Assembly: GCA_963695175.1 (NCBI GenBank)
Contig: CAVOGG010000004.1
Span: 744,001 to 808,000, forward strand
Source of the DNA: Fodinibacter sp963695175
GTDB taxonomy: Bacteria; Actinomycetota; Actinomycetes; Actinomycetales; Dermatophilaceae
Reading direction: 5' to 3'
Length of the DNA: 64,000 bases
Shown here: positions 17,498 through 26,223 of the stretch, one piece after another
How positions within the stretch are numbered: the first letter of the stretch is position 1
How the letters are laid out: every line of letters starts with the position of its first letter
Position numbers and translations under genes: made by a program
The notes under the pieces: generated by a model
What the model was told of the DNA's origin: nothing
The model's input: the letters and a program-made list of their open reading frames with translations, nothing else
Database searches by the model: none

Positions 17498-17537
17498 GGG
17501 CAGGGTGGTGGGTGGTGGATGGGGCAGGATCGCGGAC

Positions 17538-18794
17538 GTGAGTCTCATGGCCCCTTCCCCCGCGGATGCCGCCCGACGCGCCGGTCTGCGTCGGATGCGG
17601 CTGCTGGCCGTGTCGTTGCTCGTGCTCGCCGCGGTCGTCTACGCGCTGACACTCAACCTCGACCAGTCCGGGGTCTGGGGCTACGTCAACACCGCGGCCG
17701 AGGCCGCGATGGTCGGCGCGCTGGCCGACTGGTTCGCGGTGACCGCCCTGTTCCGGCACCCGCTCGGCCTGCCGGTGCCGCACACGGCGATCATCCCGAA
17801 GCGCAAGAACGAGATCGGCCGCAGCCTCCAGGAGTTCGTGACCGAGAACTTCCTCACCGAGGAGATCGCCCGCGACCGGCTGGCCGCGGCACACGTGGGG
17901 GAGCGGGTCGGACACTGGCTCGGCCTGCCCGAACACCGGCGCCGGGTGCGCACCGAGGCCGTTCGGGTCGTCCGGGCCGGTCTGGGTCGACTGTCCGACG
18001 ACGAGGTGAGGGGGCTGGTGGAGGACTTCCTCGTACCGCGGCTGGTCCAGGAGCCGATGGCGCCGATCGCCGGCACCCTGCTCGAGGGGATCGTCGACGA
18101 GCAGACCCACCACGGCCTGGTCGACCTCGGCCTGGAGCAGCTGCGCGACTGGCTCGCCGACAACCCGGGCACCTATGCCGCGATGCTCGGCGAGCGGGCG
18201 CCGTGGTGGTCGCCGCCGTGGGTCGACGACCGGGTGATCGGGTGGACGTACCAGCAGGTGCTCGCGTGGTTGACCGAGATCCTGCACGACCCGGCTCACC
18301 CGGCGCGGGGCGCCCTCGACGACCTGCTCAAGCGGCTCGCCGCCGACCTCCAGCACGACCCCGAGGTCATGGAGCAGGCCGAGGCGCTCAAGGTGCGGCT
18401 GCTGACCCACCCGCAGGTGCCCGAGACGGCGGTGGGCCTGTGGCAGTCGTTCCGGGCGTCACTGACCGCGGCGATGGACGACGAGACCTCGTACTTCCAC
18501 ACCCGCGGCGACGAGCTGCTCGAGCACCTCGGGCACCACCTGGTCGAGGACGAGGTCTGGCGGGGTCGGCTCGAGGCCCGGCTCGGCGAGGTGGTGTCGT
18601 TCTTCGTCAACACCTACGGCAGCGAGCTGGCCGAGGTGATCTCGGTGACCGTCGACCGCTGGGACGGCCAGGAGGCCGCCGAGCGCATCGAGCTGCACGT
18701 GGGCCGCGACCTGCAGTTCATCCGGATCAACGGCACCATCGTCGGGGCGCTGGCCGGGCTCGGCATCCACGCCCTGTCGCAGGTCGCCGGCTGA
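17538..18794 (+). CDS. DUF445 family membrane-anchored protein
   Basis: 418 residues. A short N-terminus, one membrane helix (about 24-45), and the DUF445 hallmark ALADWFAVTALFRHPLGLPVPHTAIIPKRKNEIG are followed by a long helical region with many charged residues. The C-terminus has a second hydrophobic stretch (FIRINGTIVGALAGLGIHAL). The function of DUF445 proteins is unknown, though they are found in many actinobacteria and bacilli. GTG 17538 lies about 8 bases after GGGGCAGGA; ATG 17547 is an alternative. It converges on the DUF1295 gene. Confidence 0.88.
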   Translation: MSLMAPSPADAARRAGLRRMRLLAVSLLVLAAVVYALTLNLDQSGVWGYVNTAAEAAMVGALADWFAVTALFRHPLGLPVPHTAIIPKRKNEIGRSLQEFVTENFLTEEIARDRLAAAHVGERVGHWLGLPEHRRRVRTEAVRVVRAGLGRLSDDEVRGLVEDFLVPRLVQEPMAPIAGTLLEGIVDEQTHHGLVDLGLEQLRDWLADNPGTYAAMLGERAPWWSPPWVDDRVIGWTYQQVLAWLTEILHDPAHPARGALDDLLKRLAADLQHDPEVMEQAEALKVRLLTHPQVPETAVGLWQSFRASLTAAMDDETSYFHTRGDELLEHLGHHLVEDEVWRGRLEARLGEVVSFFVNTYGSELAEVISVTVDRWDGQEAAERIELHVGRDLQFIRINGTIVGALAGLGIHALSQVAG

Positions 18795-18802
18795 GTGCAC
18801 GC

Positions 18803-19588
18803 TCAGGAGCGCTTCGGGGGGCGGGGAATGAACATGCTGGTGCGCTCCACGTACTCCGGATAGCCCGGGCGCTTCGCCATCTGTGACTCGAGCAGCCTGG
18901 CTCCCGTCGCGAAGGCGAGGAAGTACGTCATCAAGACCGGCGACAGCACGGTCAGCACCCCGGGCCACGCCTCGGCGGACACCAGCCACACGCCCCACCA
19001 GGCGGCCGCGTCGCCGAAGTAGTTCGGGTGCCGGGTCCAGGCCCACAGCCCACGGTCCATCACACCGCCGCGGTTGGTCGGGTCACGCTTGAACGCAGCC
19101 AGCTGCGCGTCGCCGACCCCCTCGAACGCCACGCCGACGAGCCACACCACGACCCCGACAACGGCGATCCAGCCGAGCGGCCGGTCCGTGGCTGCCGCCA
19201 CCTGCAGCGGCAGCGCCACGAACCAGGCCGCCAGTCCCTGCACCACGAACACCTTTCGCACGGCGAGCCCGAAGCGCTTGCCGGGCGGGGCGTCGGCGAG
19301 CAGCGTGTCGTAGCGCGGGTCCTCGCCCGCGCCGAGCGCCCGCGTCCGGATGTGCCAGGCCAGGCGTCCGCCCCACACCGTCACGAGCGCGGCCAGCAGC
19401 AGCGATCGGCCCGAACCTGCGCCCACTACGAACGACACCCAGCCGATCGCCACGAACACCAGACCCCAGGTGATGTCGACGACGCTCACCTTCCCGAGCC
19501 GCCGGGCCACCAAGGCCGTCAGAGTCATCGCCAGGGCCGCCGTCGCGAGAGAGGCCGCGACGACGGCACCCAGGGTGCTCAGCGTCAT
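18803..19588 (-). CDS. DUF1295 family membrane reductase/methyltransferase-like protein
   Basis: 261 residues with about six membrane helices. The C-terminal signature WTRHPNYFGDAAAWWGVWL and the final GYPEYVERTSMFIP match DUF1295, a relative of steroid 5-alpha-reductases and isoprenylcysteine methyltransferases. The enzymatic role is not established; a reductase acting on a lipid is plausible. Its ATG overlaps the stop of the MerR photoreceptor gene by 4 bp, so it is translated with the regulator. In other bacteria DUF1295 genes recur beside cfa/DUF1365/photolyase genes, which supports a role in the same light-linked lipid pathway. Confidence 0.85.
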   Translation of the reverse strand: MTLSTLGAVVAASLATAALAMTLTALVARRLGKVSVVDITWGLVFVAIGWVSFVVGAGSGRSLLLAALVTVWGGRLAWHIRTRALGAGEDPRYDTLLADAPPGKRFGLAVRKVFVVQGLAAWFVALPLQVAAATDRPLGWIAVVGVVVWLVGVAFEGVGDAQLAAFKRDPTNRGGVMDRGLWAWTRHPNYFGDAAAWWGVWLVSAEAWPGVLTVLSPVLMTYFLAFATGARLLESQMAKRPGYPEYVERTSMFIPRPPKRS

Positions 19589-20652
19589 GCCGTGGGTTCG
19601 GCGCCACCCTCGGCGCCGGATGGCTCGGTCAGCGTCGCGCTGCGCGAGCGCGGACGCTGGGCCCGACGCTCGCGCGCCGTCGCGGTGAGGCCGGTGACCG
19701 CCGCCAGCAGGTCGCCTCCGAGGTGTGGCACACCGACCTCCTCGAGGACCCGCGGGGTGGCGCCGCGCCCAGCGATCCACACCGGGTGGTCCTCACTGAG
19801 CCGCCGCAGCGCCGACGCGTGCCCGCGGAACCCGGTGGGCCGGCGGCAGGCGAGCACCACGGCATCCGCCTGGGTGAGCCGGGCAGCCGCGGCCAGGGAG
19901 TGGATGGGAGTGTCGGGGCCGAGGTAGCGGATGCGCCACCCCGCGCGCCCGAGCAGCACGCCGAAGCTGAGCAGCACGATGTCGTGGAACTCGCCGGGTG
20001 GGCAGGCGAGCACGGCGACCGGGCCGGTGCCGACGCCCCAGGTGAGCGAGAGCGCCCCGAGCCGGCGACGCACCAGGCTGCTTGCGAAGTGCTCCTGGGC
20101 GATGCCGATGCGGCCGAGCTCCCACATCTCGCCGACCCGCACGAACAGCGGCAGCAGCACGTCGATGATGGCGCTCTCGACCGAGCGCTCGACGAAGGCC
20201 GTGTCGAGCACGGCGTGGGCGCGGTCCTCGTCGAGGGCGGCCACCGCGTCGAGCAGCTGGGCCACGAGCATCGGCGGGTCGGTCCTCAGCGCCAGCGGGA
20301 CCGAGCGGTCGTGCACACCTGCCACGGATGCCGTGCCGGCGCGCCCGCCGCCGCGACCGGCCCCCCCAGCACCGGCGCCGTCGTGCTCGTCGTCGTAACC
20401 GGGGGAGCCCCCGCGCTCGGTGGCGAGCACCCGACGTGAGGCCTCGGCCGCGCTGACCCCCTGGTCGCGCAGGGCGACCACCTCGCGTACCCGGCGCTCG
20501 TCCTCGTGACCGTAGAGCCGGTAGCCCCCGGCGGAGCGAACCGGGCGGAGCAGGCCGTACCGGCTCTCCCATGCCCGCAGGACGTGCGTGCTGACGCCCA
20601 CCTTGGCGGCGAGCTCACCAATCCGCATCGTCGGCGGTACCGAACCCCTCAT
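19585..20652 (-). CDS. B12-binding MerR-family light-responsive repressor (CarH/LitR type)
   Basis: 355 residues. The N-terminal MerR winged helix (MRIGELAAKVGVSTHVLRAWESRYGLL, about 9-75) is followed by a Gly-rich linker, a four-helix cobalamin-capping domain (about 125-200) and a Rossmann B12-binding domain (about 205-310). Residues W177 and E187-H188 reproduce the W-x9-EH motif that marks adenosylcobalamin photoreceptors, and His223 in PPGEFHD fits the lower axial ligand, though the usual following Gly is Val. In CarH, dark tetramers repress and light breaks them. ATG 20652 is chosen because -10 TACGGT ends 8 bases earlier; a TTG at 20688 would lie in the operator. Confidence 0.9.
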   Translation of the reverse strand: MRGSVPPTMRIGELAAKVGVSTHVLRAWESRYGLLRPVRSAGGYRLYGHEDERRVREVVALRDQGVSAAEASRRVLATERGGSPGYDDEHDGAGAGGAGRGGGRAGTASVAGVHDRSVPLALRTDPPMLVAQLLDAVAALDEDRAHAVLDTAFVERSVESAIIDVLLPLFVRVGEMWELGRIGIAQEHFASSLVRRRLGALSLTWGVGTGPVAVLACPPGEFHDIVLLSFGVLLGRAGWRIRYLGPDTPIHSLAAAARLTQADAVVLACRRPTGFRGHASALRRLSEDHPVWIAGRGATPRVLEEVGVPHLGGDLLAAVTGLTATARERRAQRPRSRSATLTEPSGAEGGAEPTA

Positions 20653-20659
20653 GAACGTC

Positions 20660-20688
20660 ACCGTAGACCGTGGATGCACCTTTGACAA
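20660..20688 (-). promoter_or_regulatory. Leftward promoter of the photoreceptor gene
   Basis: Minus strand: -35 TTGTCA (20683-20688), 17-bp spacer, -10 TACGGT (20660-20665). The predicted start is at or next to ATG 20652, giving a leaderless mRNA. The -35 lies inside the first GACA repeat, so the repressor would shut its own gene. Confidence 0.65.
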
Positions 20689-20725
20689 ACATAGGACACA
20701 TCATTCGACAAAGGTTTGACATCCC
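20681..20725. promoter_or_regulatory. Tandem 11-bp repeat operator for the CarH/LitR-type repressor
   Basis: Four direct GACA cores begin at 20684, 20695, 20707 and 20718, spaced 11, 12 and 11 bp; the first, third and fourth extend to TTYGACA. CarH tetramers are known to bind three tandem 11-bp direct repeats overlapping a -35 element. The last repeat here contains the rightward -35 and the first contains the leftward -35. Confidence 0.75.
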
Positions 20726-20745
20726 GTTGCGGAAGGTTCTACGGT
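20716..20745 (+). promoter_or_regulatory. Rightward promoter of the FAD-oxidoreductase/lipid operon
   Basis: -35 TTGACA (20716-20721, perfect), 18-bp spacer, -10 TACGGT (20740-20745). The expected transcription start is at 20752-20753, exactly at the ATG. The same -10 box with an identical TCTACGGTGA context occurs on the opposite promoter. Confidence 0.75.
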
Positions 20746-20752
20746 GAGCGAC

Positions 20753-22039
20753 ATGACCCCCCTCGACCCAAGCGCCGCCTCTGGCCGGCCGGAGCGGATC
20801 GCCGTGGTCGGAGCCGGCGTCTCCGGGCTCACCGCCGCATACCTGCTCGGCCGCCACCACGAGGTGACCCTGCTGGAGTCCGAGCCGCGGCTCGGCGGCC
20901 ACGCGCACACCCACACGGTCCCAACGGCCCACGGCGACCTGATGGTCGACAGCGGCTTCATCGTGCACAACGACCGCACCTACCCGCTGCTGCGCCGGCT
21001 GTTCGGCGAGCTCGGGGTGCAGGTCCGTGACACCGAGATGTCGATGAGCATCCGCGACGAGGCGACCGGCACCGAGTACGCCGGCGGGCGCGGCGTCAAG
21101 GGCTTCGTGGCCCGCCCGCGCCAGCTGTTCGACCGTGAGTTCGTGGGCATGCTGCGCTCGGTCAAGCGGTTCCACGCCCTGGCCACCTCCTTCCTCGAGC
21201 AGACCACGGACGACGACACGACCACCTATGGCGAGTTCATCCGCGACGGTGGCTTCCCCGAGTCGTTCAGCCGCCTGTACGCCGTGCCGCTCGTCGCCTG
21301 TGTCTGGTCCAGCGGCACCGGGGAGGCGATGGGCTACCCCGCTCGCTACCTGTTCCGGTTCCTCGAGCACCACGGCATGCTCACCGTAGGCGACTCCCCG
21401 ACGTGGATGACGGTCGTCGGCGGCTCCCGCGCATACGTCGACGCGCTCGCCGAACGGCTGCCCGCGGTGCGCGCCGGTGACCCGGTCACCTCCGTGCTGC
21501 GCACCTTGGAGGGTGTGGAGGTGCGCACCCTCTCGGGCCGCACCGACACCTTCGACCGCATCGTCCTGGCACTGCACGCCGACGACGCGCTCGGCATCCT
21601 GGCCGACCCGACGCCGGCCGAGAAGGAGGTGCTCGGCGCGTTCCGGTACTCGCAGAACGAGACCGTGCTGCACCGCGACGGCTCACTGATGCCCCGGGCC
21701 CGGCTCGCACGTTCGTCGTGGAACTACCTCGTCGGCAACGACCCGTCGCAGGGCGCCGTCGTCACGTACTGGATGAACCGGCTGCAAGGCCTGCCCGCCG
21801 ACGAGCCGTTCTACGTCACGCTCAACGCCACCGACCGCATCGACCCCGCCTCCGTCGTCGCGACGATGCAGTACCGGCACCCCCTCTACGACCTCGATGC
21901 CGTGCGCGCCCAGCGTCGGCTGTCCGAGCTGACCACGCAGACAACGACATTCGCTGGCGCGTACCACGGGTGGGGCTTCCACGAGGACGGCTGCCGGTCG
22001 GGGGTCGAAGCCGCAGCAGCCTTCGGGGTCGCCTGGTGA
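20753..22039 (+). CDS. FAD-dependent oxidoreductase (amine-oxidase-like, cfa-cluster type)
   Basis: 428 residues. The dinucleotide motif VVGAGVSGLTAAYLL is at about 16-30, with ESEPRLGGHAHTH for FAD ribose binding, and the C-terminal GAYHGWGFHEDGCRSG FAD-contact strand is characteristic of the COG2907 group found next to DUF1365 and cyclopropane-synthase-like genes. Members are thought to oxidise or desaturate fatty acyl chains in membrane lipids. The exact reaction here is inference. GTG 20744 lies inside the -10 box, so ATG 20753 is preferred. The stop overlaps the DUF1365 start by 4 bp (GTGA). Confidence 0.9.
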   Translation: MTPLDPSAASGRPERIAVVGAGVSGLTAAYLLGRHHEVTLLESEPRLGGHAHTHTVPTAHGDLMVDSGFIVHNDRTYPLLRRLFGELGVQVRDTEMSMSIRDEATGTEYAGGRGVKGFVARPRQLFDREFVGMLRSVKRFHALATSFLEQTTDDDTTTYGEFIRDGGFPESFSRLYAVPLVACVWSSGTGEAMGYPARYLFRFLEHHGMLTVGDSPTWMTVVGGSRAYVDALAERLPAVRAGDPVTSVLRTLEGVEVRTLSGRTDTFDRIVLALHADDALGILADPTPAEKEVLGAFRYSQNETVLHRDGSLMPRARLARSSWNYLVGNDPSQGAVVTYWMNRLQGLPADEPFYVTLNATDRIDPASVVATMQYRHPLYDLDAVRAQRRLSELTTQTTTFAGAYHGWGFHEDGCRSGVEAAAAFGVAW

Positions 22040-22792
22040 GCACCGTCGCCGACCTGCCCGTCCTGCCCGCGCTCGTCGTCGGCCAGGTCCACCACACGCG
22101 CCACCGCCCGCTCCGGCACTCCTTCACGAACCGGCACTACCAGTGGCTCGTCGACCTCGACGCCATGCCGCGACCCCCCCGGTGGCTCCGGCCGGTCGCC
22201 GAGTTCCGCGGCGAGGACCACCTCGGCCGGCGCACCCGGCATCCCCGCCCTGAAGGCGAACGTGCTGCGGGTGCTGCGCCGCGAGGGAGTCGCGACCGGC
22301 GACGTCGACCGCGTCGTCATGCTCGGCCAGGCCCGGGTGCTGGGGCACACCTTCGACCCGATGACCGCCTTCTGGTGCTTCGCCGCTGACGGCACCCTGC
22401 GCGCCGTGCTCGTCGAGGTGCACAACACCTACGGCGGCCGGCACGCCTACGTGCTGCGGCCCGACGACGTCGGTCGGGCGGCCACCGACAAGGAGTTCTT
22501 CGTCTCGCCGTTCAACGACGTCGAGGGCCAGTACGCCATCCGCTTCCACCTGACCCCCCAGCGGGTCGGGGTGGCCATCCGCCTGCTCGTCGGCGACGAA
22601 CCACTGGTGACCGCATCGGTCACCGGCGCACCCCGGTCGGCCACGACGCCGGCCGTCGTGCGCACGGTGGCGCGTCACCCGCTGATGACGCAGCGGGTGA
22701 GCGGCCTGATCCGGGTGCACGGCATCTGGCTCTGGCTGCGCCGCCTGCCCGTCCGGCAGCGACCCGTTCCTTCCTTGGAGACCGTGAGATGA
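22036..22792 (+). pseudogene. DUF1365 family protein, broken by one frame change
   Basis: DUF1365 proteins always accompany the FAD oxidoreductase and cyclopropane-synthase-like enzyme in this kind of cluster; their role is unknown. The N-terminal piece (GQVHHTRHRPLRHSFTNRHY and WLVDLDAMP) reads in one frame to about 22225. The rest (ALKANVLRVLRREGV, LGHTFDPMTAFWCF, VEVHNTYGGRHAYVL, DKEFFVSPFNDVEG) reads one base further on, to the stop at 22792. A single extra base near 22225-22230 explains this. All conserved blocks are present and both overlaps (GTGA, ATGA) are intact, so a sequence error is quite possible. Confidence 0.85.
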
Positions 22793-24039
22793 CCGTCGAC
22801 GCCCCCCGCCTCGAGCTGACCCCGCCCCTGCACCTGTCCCGCGTGCTGACGCGTGGGTCGGTCGCGAAGAAGATCGTGCACGCCACGGTGGCCGGGATGC
22901 CGGTTCGCCTGCGCTACCCCGACGGCACCGAGGTCGGTGGCGGCGGTCCCGACGCCCCGGTGCTCGAGGTGGTGCGCCCGGACGCGCTCTACCGCCGCCT
23001 GGAGGCGCACCCGAAGATCGGGCTCGGCGAGGCCTACATGGCCGGCGACTGGCGGGCCGCCCCCGGCACCGACCTGGCCCAGGCCCTGATGCCGTTCGCG
23101 GCCCGGATGGCAGGGCTGGTGCCCAAGCCGCTGCTCTCGCTGCGCGGCCTGGTCGACCGGGCCATCCCTCGCCAGCAGCGCAACACGCTCGAGGGGTCGC
23201 GCAGCAACATCAGCGCGCACTACGACCTCAGCAACGAGTTGTTCGCCGCCTTCCTCGACCCGTCGATGTCGTACAGCTCGGCGCTGTTCGACCCGGCCCG
23301 CCCGCTGGCCGAGCAGGAGCTGCACGAGGCGCAGCTGCGCAAGGTCGACGGCATCCTCGACGCCGCCGGCGTGCGGATGGGGAGCCGGGTGCTCGAGATC
23401 GGCACCGGCTGGGGCGAGCTCGCGATCCGCGCCGCCCGTCGTGGTGCCACCGTCACGACGGTGACCCTCTCGGCCGAGCAGCGCGACCTGGCGATGAAGC
23501 GCATCGCCGAGGCGGGCGTCACCGACCGCGTCGACGTGCGGTTGCAGGACTACCGCGAGGTCACCGGCCAGTTCGACGCCATCGTGAGCGTCGAGATGAT
23601 CGAGGCCGTCGGGGAGGAGTACTGGGAGACCTACTTCCGCCGGATCGACGACCTGCTCGCCCCCGGCGGCGCCGTCGCGATCCAGGCGATCCTGATGGAG
23701 CACCACCGGCTGATCGCGACCCGTGGCTCGTTCGGGTGGATCCAGAAGTACATCTTTCCCGGTGGCCTGATCCCCTCGCTGCAGGCGATCCGCGAGGTCA
23801 CGCGTGACAGCACCGACCTGCGGGTAGAGCGGGTGCAGGCGTTCGGCGCCGACTACGCGGAGACGCTGCGCCGCTGGCGCGAGGCGTTCCTCGAGCAGTG
23901 GCCGAGCATCAACAACCAGGGCTTCGACGAGACCTTCCGCCGGATGTGGGAGTTCTACCTCGCCTACTGTGAGGCGGGGTTCGCCACGCACTACCTCGAC
24001 GTCGCCCAGATCCGACTCGCCCGAAAGGACAGCCGATGA
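22789..24039 (+). CDS. Cyclopropane-fatty-acyl-phospholipid synthase family methyltransferase
   Basis: 416 residues. The N-terminal lipid-binding region (about 1-125) is followed by a SAM-dependent methyltransferase domain with VLEIGTGWGELAIRAA near residue 200, ISAHYDLSNELF, and the family signature FPGGLIPSL with the VEMIEAVGEEYW active-site segment. CFA-type enzymes transfer a methylene or methyl group from SAM to a double bond in membrane phospholipids, making cyclopropane, 10-methyl or furan-precursor chains depending on partners. The FAD enzyme next door favours a modified product. ATG 22789 and the stop overlap neighbours by 4 bp each. Confidence 0.92.
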   Translation: MTVDAPRLELTPPLHLSRVLTRGSVAKKIVHATVAGMPVRLRYPDGTEVGGGGPDAPVLEVVRPDALYRRLEAHPKIGLGEAYMAGDWRAAPGTDLAQALMPFAARMAGLVPKPLLSLRGLVDRAIPRQQRNTLEGSRSNISAHYDLSNELFAAFLDPSMSYSSALFDPARPLAEQELHEAQLRKVDGILDAAGVRMGSRVLEIGTGWGELAIRAARRGATVTTVTLSAEQRDLAMKRIAEAGVTDRVDVRLQDYREVTGQFDAIVSVEMIEAVGEEYWETYFRRIDDLLAPGGAVAIQAILMEHHRLIATRGSFGWIQKYIFPGGLIPSLQAIREVTRDSTDLRVERVQAFGADYAETLRRWREAFLEQWPSINNQGFDETFRRMWEFYLAYCEAGFATHYLDVAQIRLARKDSR

Positions 24040-24467
24040 GCACGACCATCGAGCGCACCGTGACGACCACCGCCCCACCCGAGAAGGTGTTCCCCTACCT
24101 CGCCGACTTCCGCAACGCCACCGAGTGGGACTCCGGCACCGACTCGTGCGAGCTGGTCTCCGGTGACGGCGGGCCCGGAACGGTCTACCGGAACGTCTCG
24201 ACCTTCGTCGGCAACACCGTCGAGCTCGAGTACACGGTGGATGCCGTGGAGCAGCCGCGCTTCGTCATCGTGGGGCGCAACGACACCACGACGAGCCACG
24301 ACACCATCACGGTCACCCCGAACGACGGCGGGTCGACGGTCGTCTACCGTGCCGACTTCACCTTCACCGGCCTGGCCCGGTTCGCCGGCCCGCTGATGAA
24401 GCCGCTGCTCGACCGACTCGGTGACAAGACCGCCGCCCAGCTCGCCTCGGCGCTGGACCGCCTGTGA
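24036..24467 (+). CDS. SRPBCC (polyketide cyclase/START-like) family protein
   Basis: 143 residues with the SRPBCC fold pattern: IERTVTTTAPPEKVFPYLADFRNATEWD at the N-terminus, then alternating strands, and a C-terminal long helix (FAGPLMKPLLDRLGDKTAAQLASAL). Such domains bind lipids or other hydrophobic ligands in a deep pocket. In this operon it may carry or present a lipid intermediate (inference). It overlaps both neighbouring genes by 4 bp (ATGA and GTGA). Confidence 0.88.
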   Translation: MSTTIERTVTTTAPPEKVFPYLADFRNATEWDSGTDSCELVSGDGGPGTVYRNVSTFVGNTVELEYTVDAVEQPRFVIVGRNDTTTSHDTITVTPNDGGSTVVYRADFTFTGLARFAGPLMKPLLDRLGDKTAAQLASALDRL

Positions 24468-25477
24468 CCCAGCCCCGCCGGGCCCTGGTCACGGGCGTCA
24501 CCGGGTACATCGGCTCGCGCCTCGTCCCCCGACTCCTCGAGGAGGGCTGGCAGGTGCGGGCGCTGACCCGTGACGACGCGAAGGTGGCGGACCGCTGGTG
24601 GCGTGACCAGGTCGAGGTCGTCGAGGGTGACGCGGGGTCTGCCGAGACCCTGGCCACCGCGCTCGAGGGCGTCGACGTCGCCTACTACTTCCTGCACTCG
24701 ATGGACGGTGCCGGGGGCTTCGTCGAGCGCGACCGCGAGCTGGCCCGAACCTTCGGTCGGGCGGCCCACGACGCCGGGGTGGGTCGCATCGTCTACCTCT
24801 CCGGGCTGCATCCAGACCACGGGCCGCTCAGCGACCACCTGGCCTCCCGCGTCGAGGTCGGCGACCTGCTGATGTCCAGTGGGGTGCCCACGGCGGTGCT
24901 GCAGGCCGCGATCATCCTCGGGTCCGGGTCGGCGTCGTTCGAGATGCTGCGCCACCTCACCACCCGCCTGCCGGTGATGGTCACGCCCAAGTGGCTGGAC
25001 AACCGGATCCAGCCGATCGCGGTGCGCGACGTGCTGCACTACCTCGTTCGCGCGGCCGACCTGCCGCCCGAGGTCAACCGCACCTTCGACATCGGGGGCC
25101 CTGAGGTGCTCACCTACCGCGAGATGATCCAGCGCTTCGCCGGCATCGCCGGGCTGATGTCGCGCCGGATCGTCACCGTGCCGGTGCTCACGCCCTTTCT
25201 CGCCAGCCAGTGGGTCGGGTTCGTGACCCCGGTGCCGACAGGCGTGGCCAAGCCGCTCGTCGGCAGCCTGCTGCACGAGGTGGTCTGCGCCGAGCACGAC
25301 CTCGACGACCTCGTCGGGCCGCCACCCGCAGGCCCGCTGTCGTTCGACCGGGCCGTGGCCGACGCCATCGCCGGCGACCACGTGCACCCCCGCCCGGAAC
25401 CGGGCACGGTAGACCCCGCGCACGTCACGAGCGCTGACCCTGCCTGGGCCGGCGATCACGGGAGCGGCGGGTCGTGA
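24464..25477 (+). CDS. NAD(P)H-binding atypical SDR (NmrA/epimerase-like)
   Basis: 337 residues. The cofactor motif VTGVTGYIGSRLV lies at about 9-21, with the basic RALTRDD after strand 2 suggesting NADP(H). The complex-I-subunit-9-like features YYFLHSM and YLSGLHP replace the classical YxxxK. GGPEVLTYREM near residue 208 is a typical late motif of this group. The last 30 residues are low complexity. It probably acts on a lipid or quinone-like substrate with its operon partners; that is inference. GTG 24464 overlaps the SRPBCC stop. Confidence 0.88.
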   Translation: MTQPRRALVTGVTGYIGSRLVPRLLEEGWQVRALTRDDAKVADRWWRDQVEVVEGDAGSAETLATALEGVDVAYYFLHSMDGAGGFVERDRELARTFGRAAHDAGVGRIVYLSGLHPDHGPLSDHLASRVEVGDLLMSSGVPTAVLQAAIILGSGSASFEMLRHLTTRLPVMVTPKWLDNRIQPIAVRDVLHYLVRAADLPPEVNRTFDIGGPEVLTYREMIQRFAGIAGLMSRRIVTVPVLTPFLASQWVGFVTPVPTGVAKPLVGSLLHEVVCAEHDLDDLVGPPPAGPLSFDRAVADAIAGDHVHPRPEPGTVDPAHVTSADPAWAGDHGSGGS

Positions 25478-25490
25478 GCCGGAACCGCAG

Positions 25491-26213
25491 ATGAACCTGG
25501 TCACCGAGCTGCGCGCCTTCGTGCGCGCGACGCTGGTCGACCCGGTCCCGCGAGACCACACCGAGCCGGACTGGGCGTTCCGGCGCCGCCGCGTCGTCGT
25601 CGTCATCACCCTGCTGGTCGGCGCAGTCATCCTGACGTGGGCGCTGCGCATCGAGCCGGGCGATCCGACGTTCTACGTGGCAACCTTCGCCCTCGCCGGT
25701 GTGTGGGCGGTGGGTGCCTTCGCGTCGGGTCCGTTGCACCTGGGCCGTGGCAACACGCGTGGCGGCCAGGAGACCAGCCGCGCGGTCGTCCAGTCCCTCG
25801 CCCTCGGTGGCCTGCTGCTGGGGCTGTTCATGGCGGGAGCGGTCGTCGTCGCGCAGGTTCCCGCCCTGCGCAACCCCGTCCAGGAGCTCCTCGACCACGC
25901 TCGGTTCGGCTCGTTGGCGCTGGTCGCGGTCATCACCACCGTGAACGGCATCGCGGAGGAGCTGTACTTCCGGGGCGCCATGTACGCCGCCGTCGGCCGT
26001 CGCCACGCCGTTGCGGTCACGACCATCGTCTACACCCTGGTCACGGCAACCTCGGGCATCCCTCTGCTGGTTCTCGCGGGTGCCCTGGTCGGCCTGGTCG
26101 TGGGGCTCCAGCGACGGGTCACCGGAGGCATCCTCGGGCCGGTGATCACCCACCTGACCTGGTCGCTGGGCATGCTGTTCCTGCTGCCGGTGGCCTTCGA
26201 CCGCCTCTCGTGA
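25491..26213 (+). CDS. CPBP family intramembrane metalloprotease
   Basis: 240 residues with about seven membrane segments. The motif IAEELYFRGAMY (EExxxR type) at about 154-165 and HLTWSLG near 222 are the glutamate and histidine metal-site motifs of the CAAX-protease/bacteriocin-processing (CPBP, Rce1-like) family. Substrates are unknown. It starts 13 bp after the SDR stop and ends 10 bp before the photolyase gene, so it belongs to the light-linked operon. ATG 25491 was taken from the typical short cytosolic N-terminus. Confidence 0.88.
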   Translation: MNLVTELRAFVRATLVDPVPRDHTEPDWAFRRRRVVVVITLLVGAVILTWALRIEPGDPTFYVATFALAGVWAVGAFASGPLHLGRGNTRGGQETSRAVVQSLALGGLLLGLFMAGAVVVAQVPALRNPVQELLDHARFGSLALVAVITTVNGIAEELYFRGAMYAAVGRRHAVAVTTIVYTLVTATSGIPLLVLAGALVGLVVGLQRRVTGGILGPVITHLTWSLGMLFLLPVAFDRLS

Positions 26214-26223
26214 GGGGACCTCG

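Noticed and set aside
20744..20752. GTG start for the FAD oxidoreductase
   Set aside because: It lies inside the -10 box TACGGT; ATG 20753 fits the predicted transcription start.
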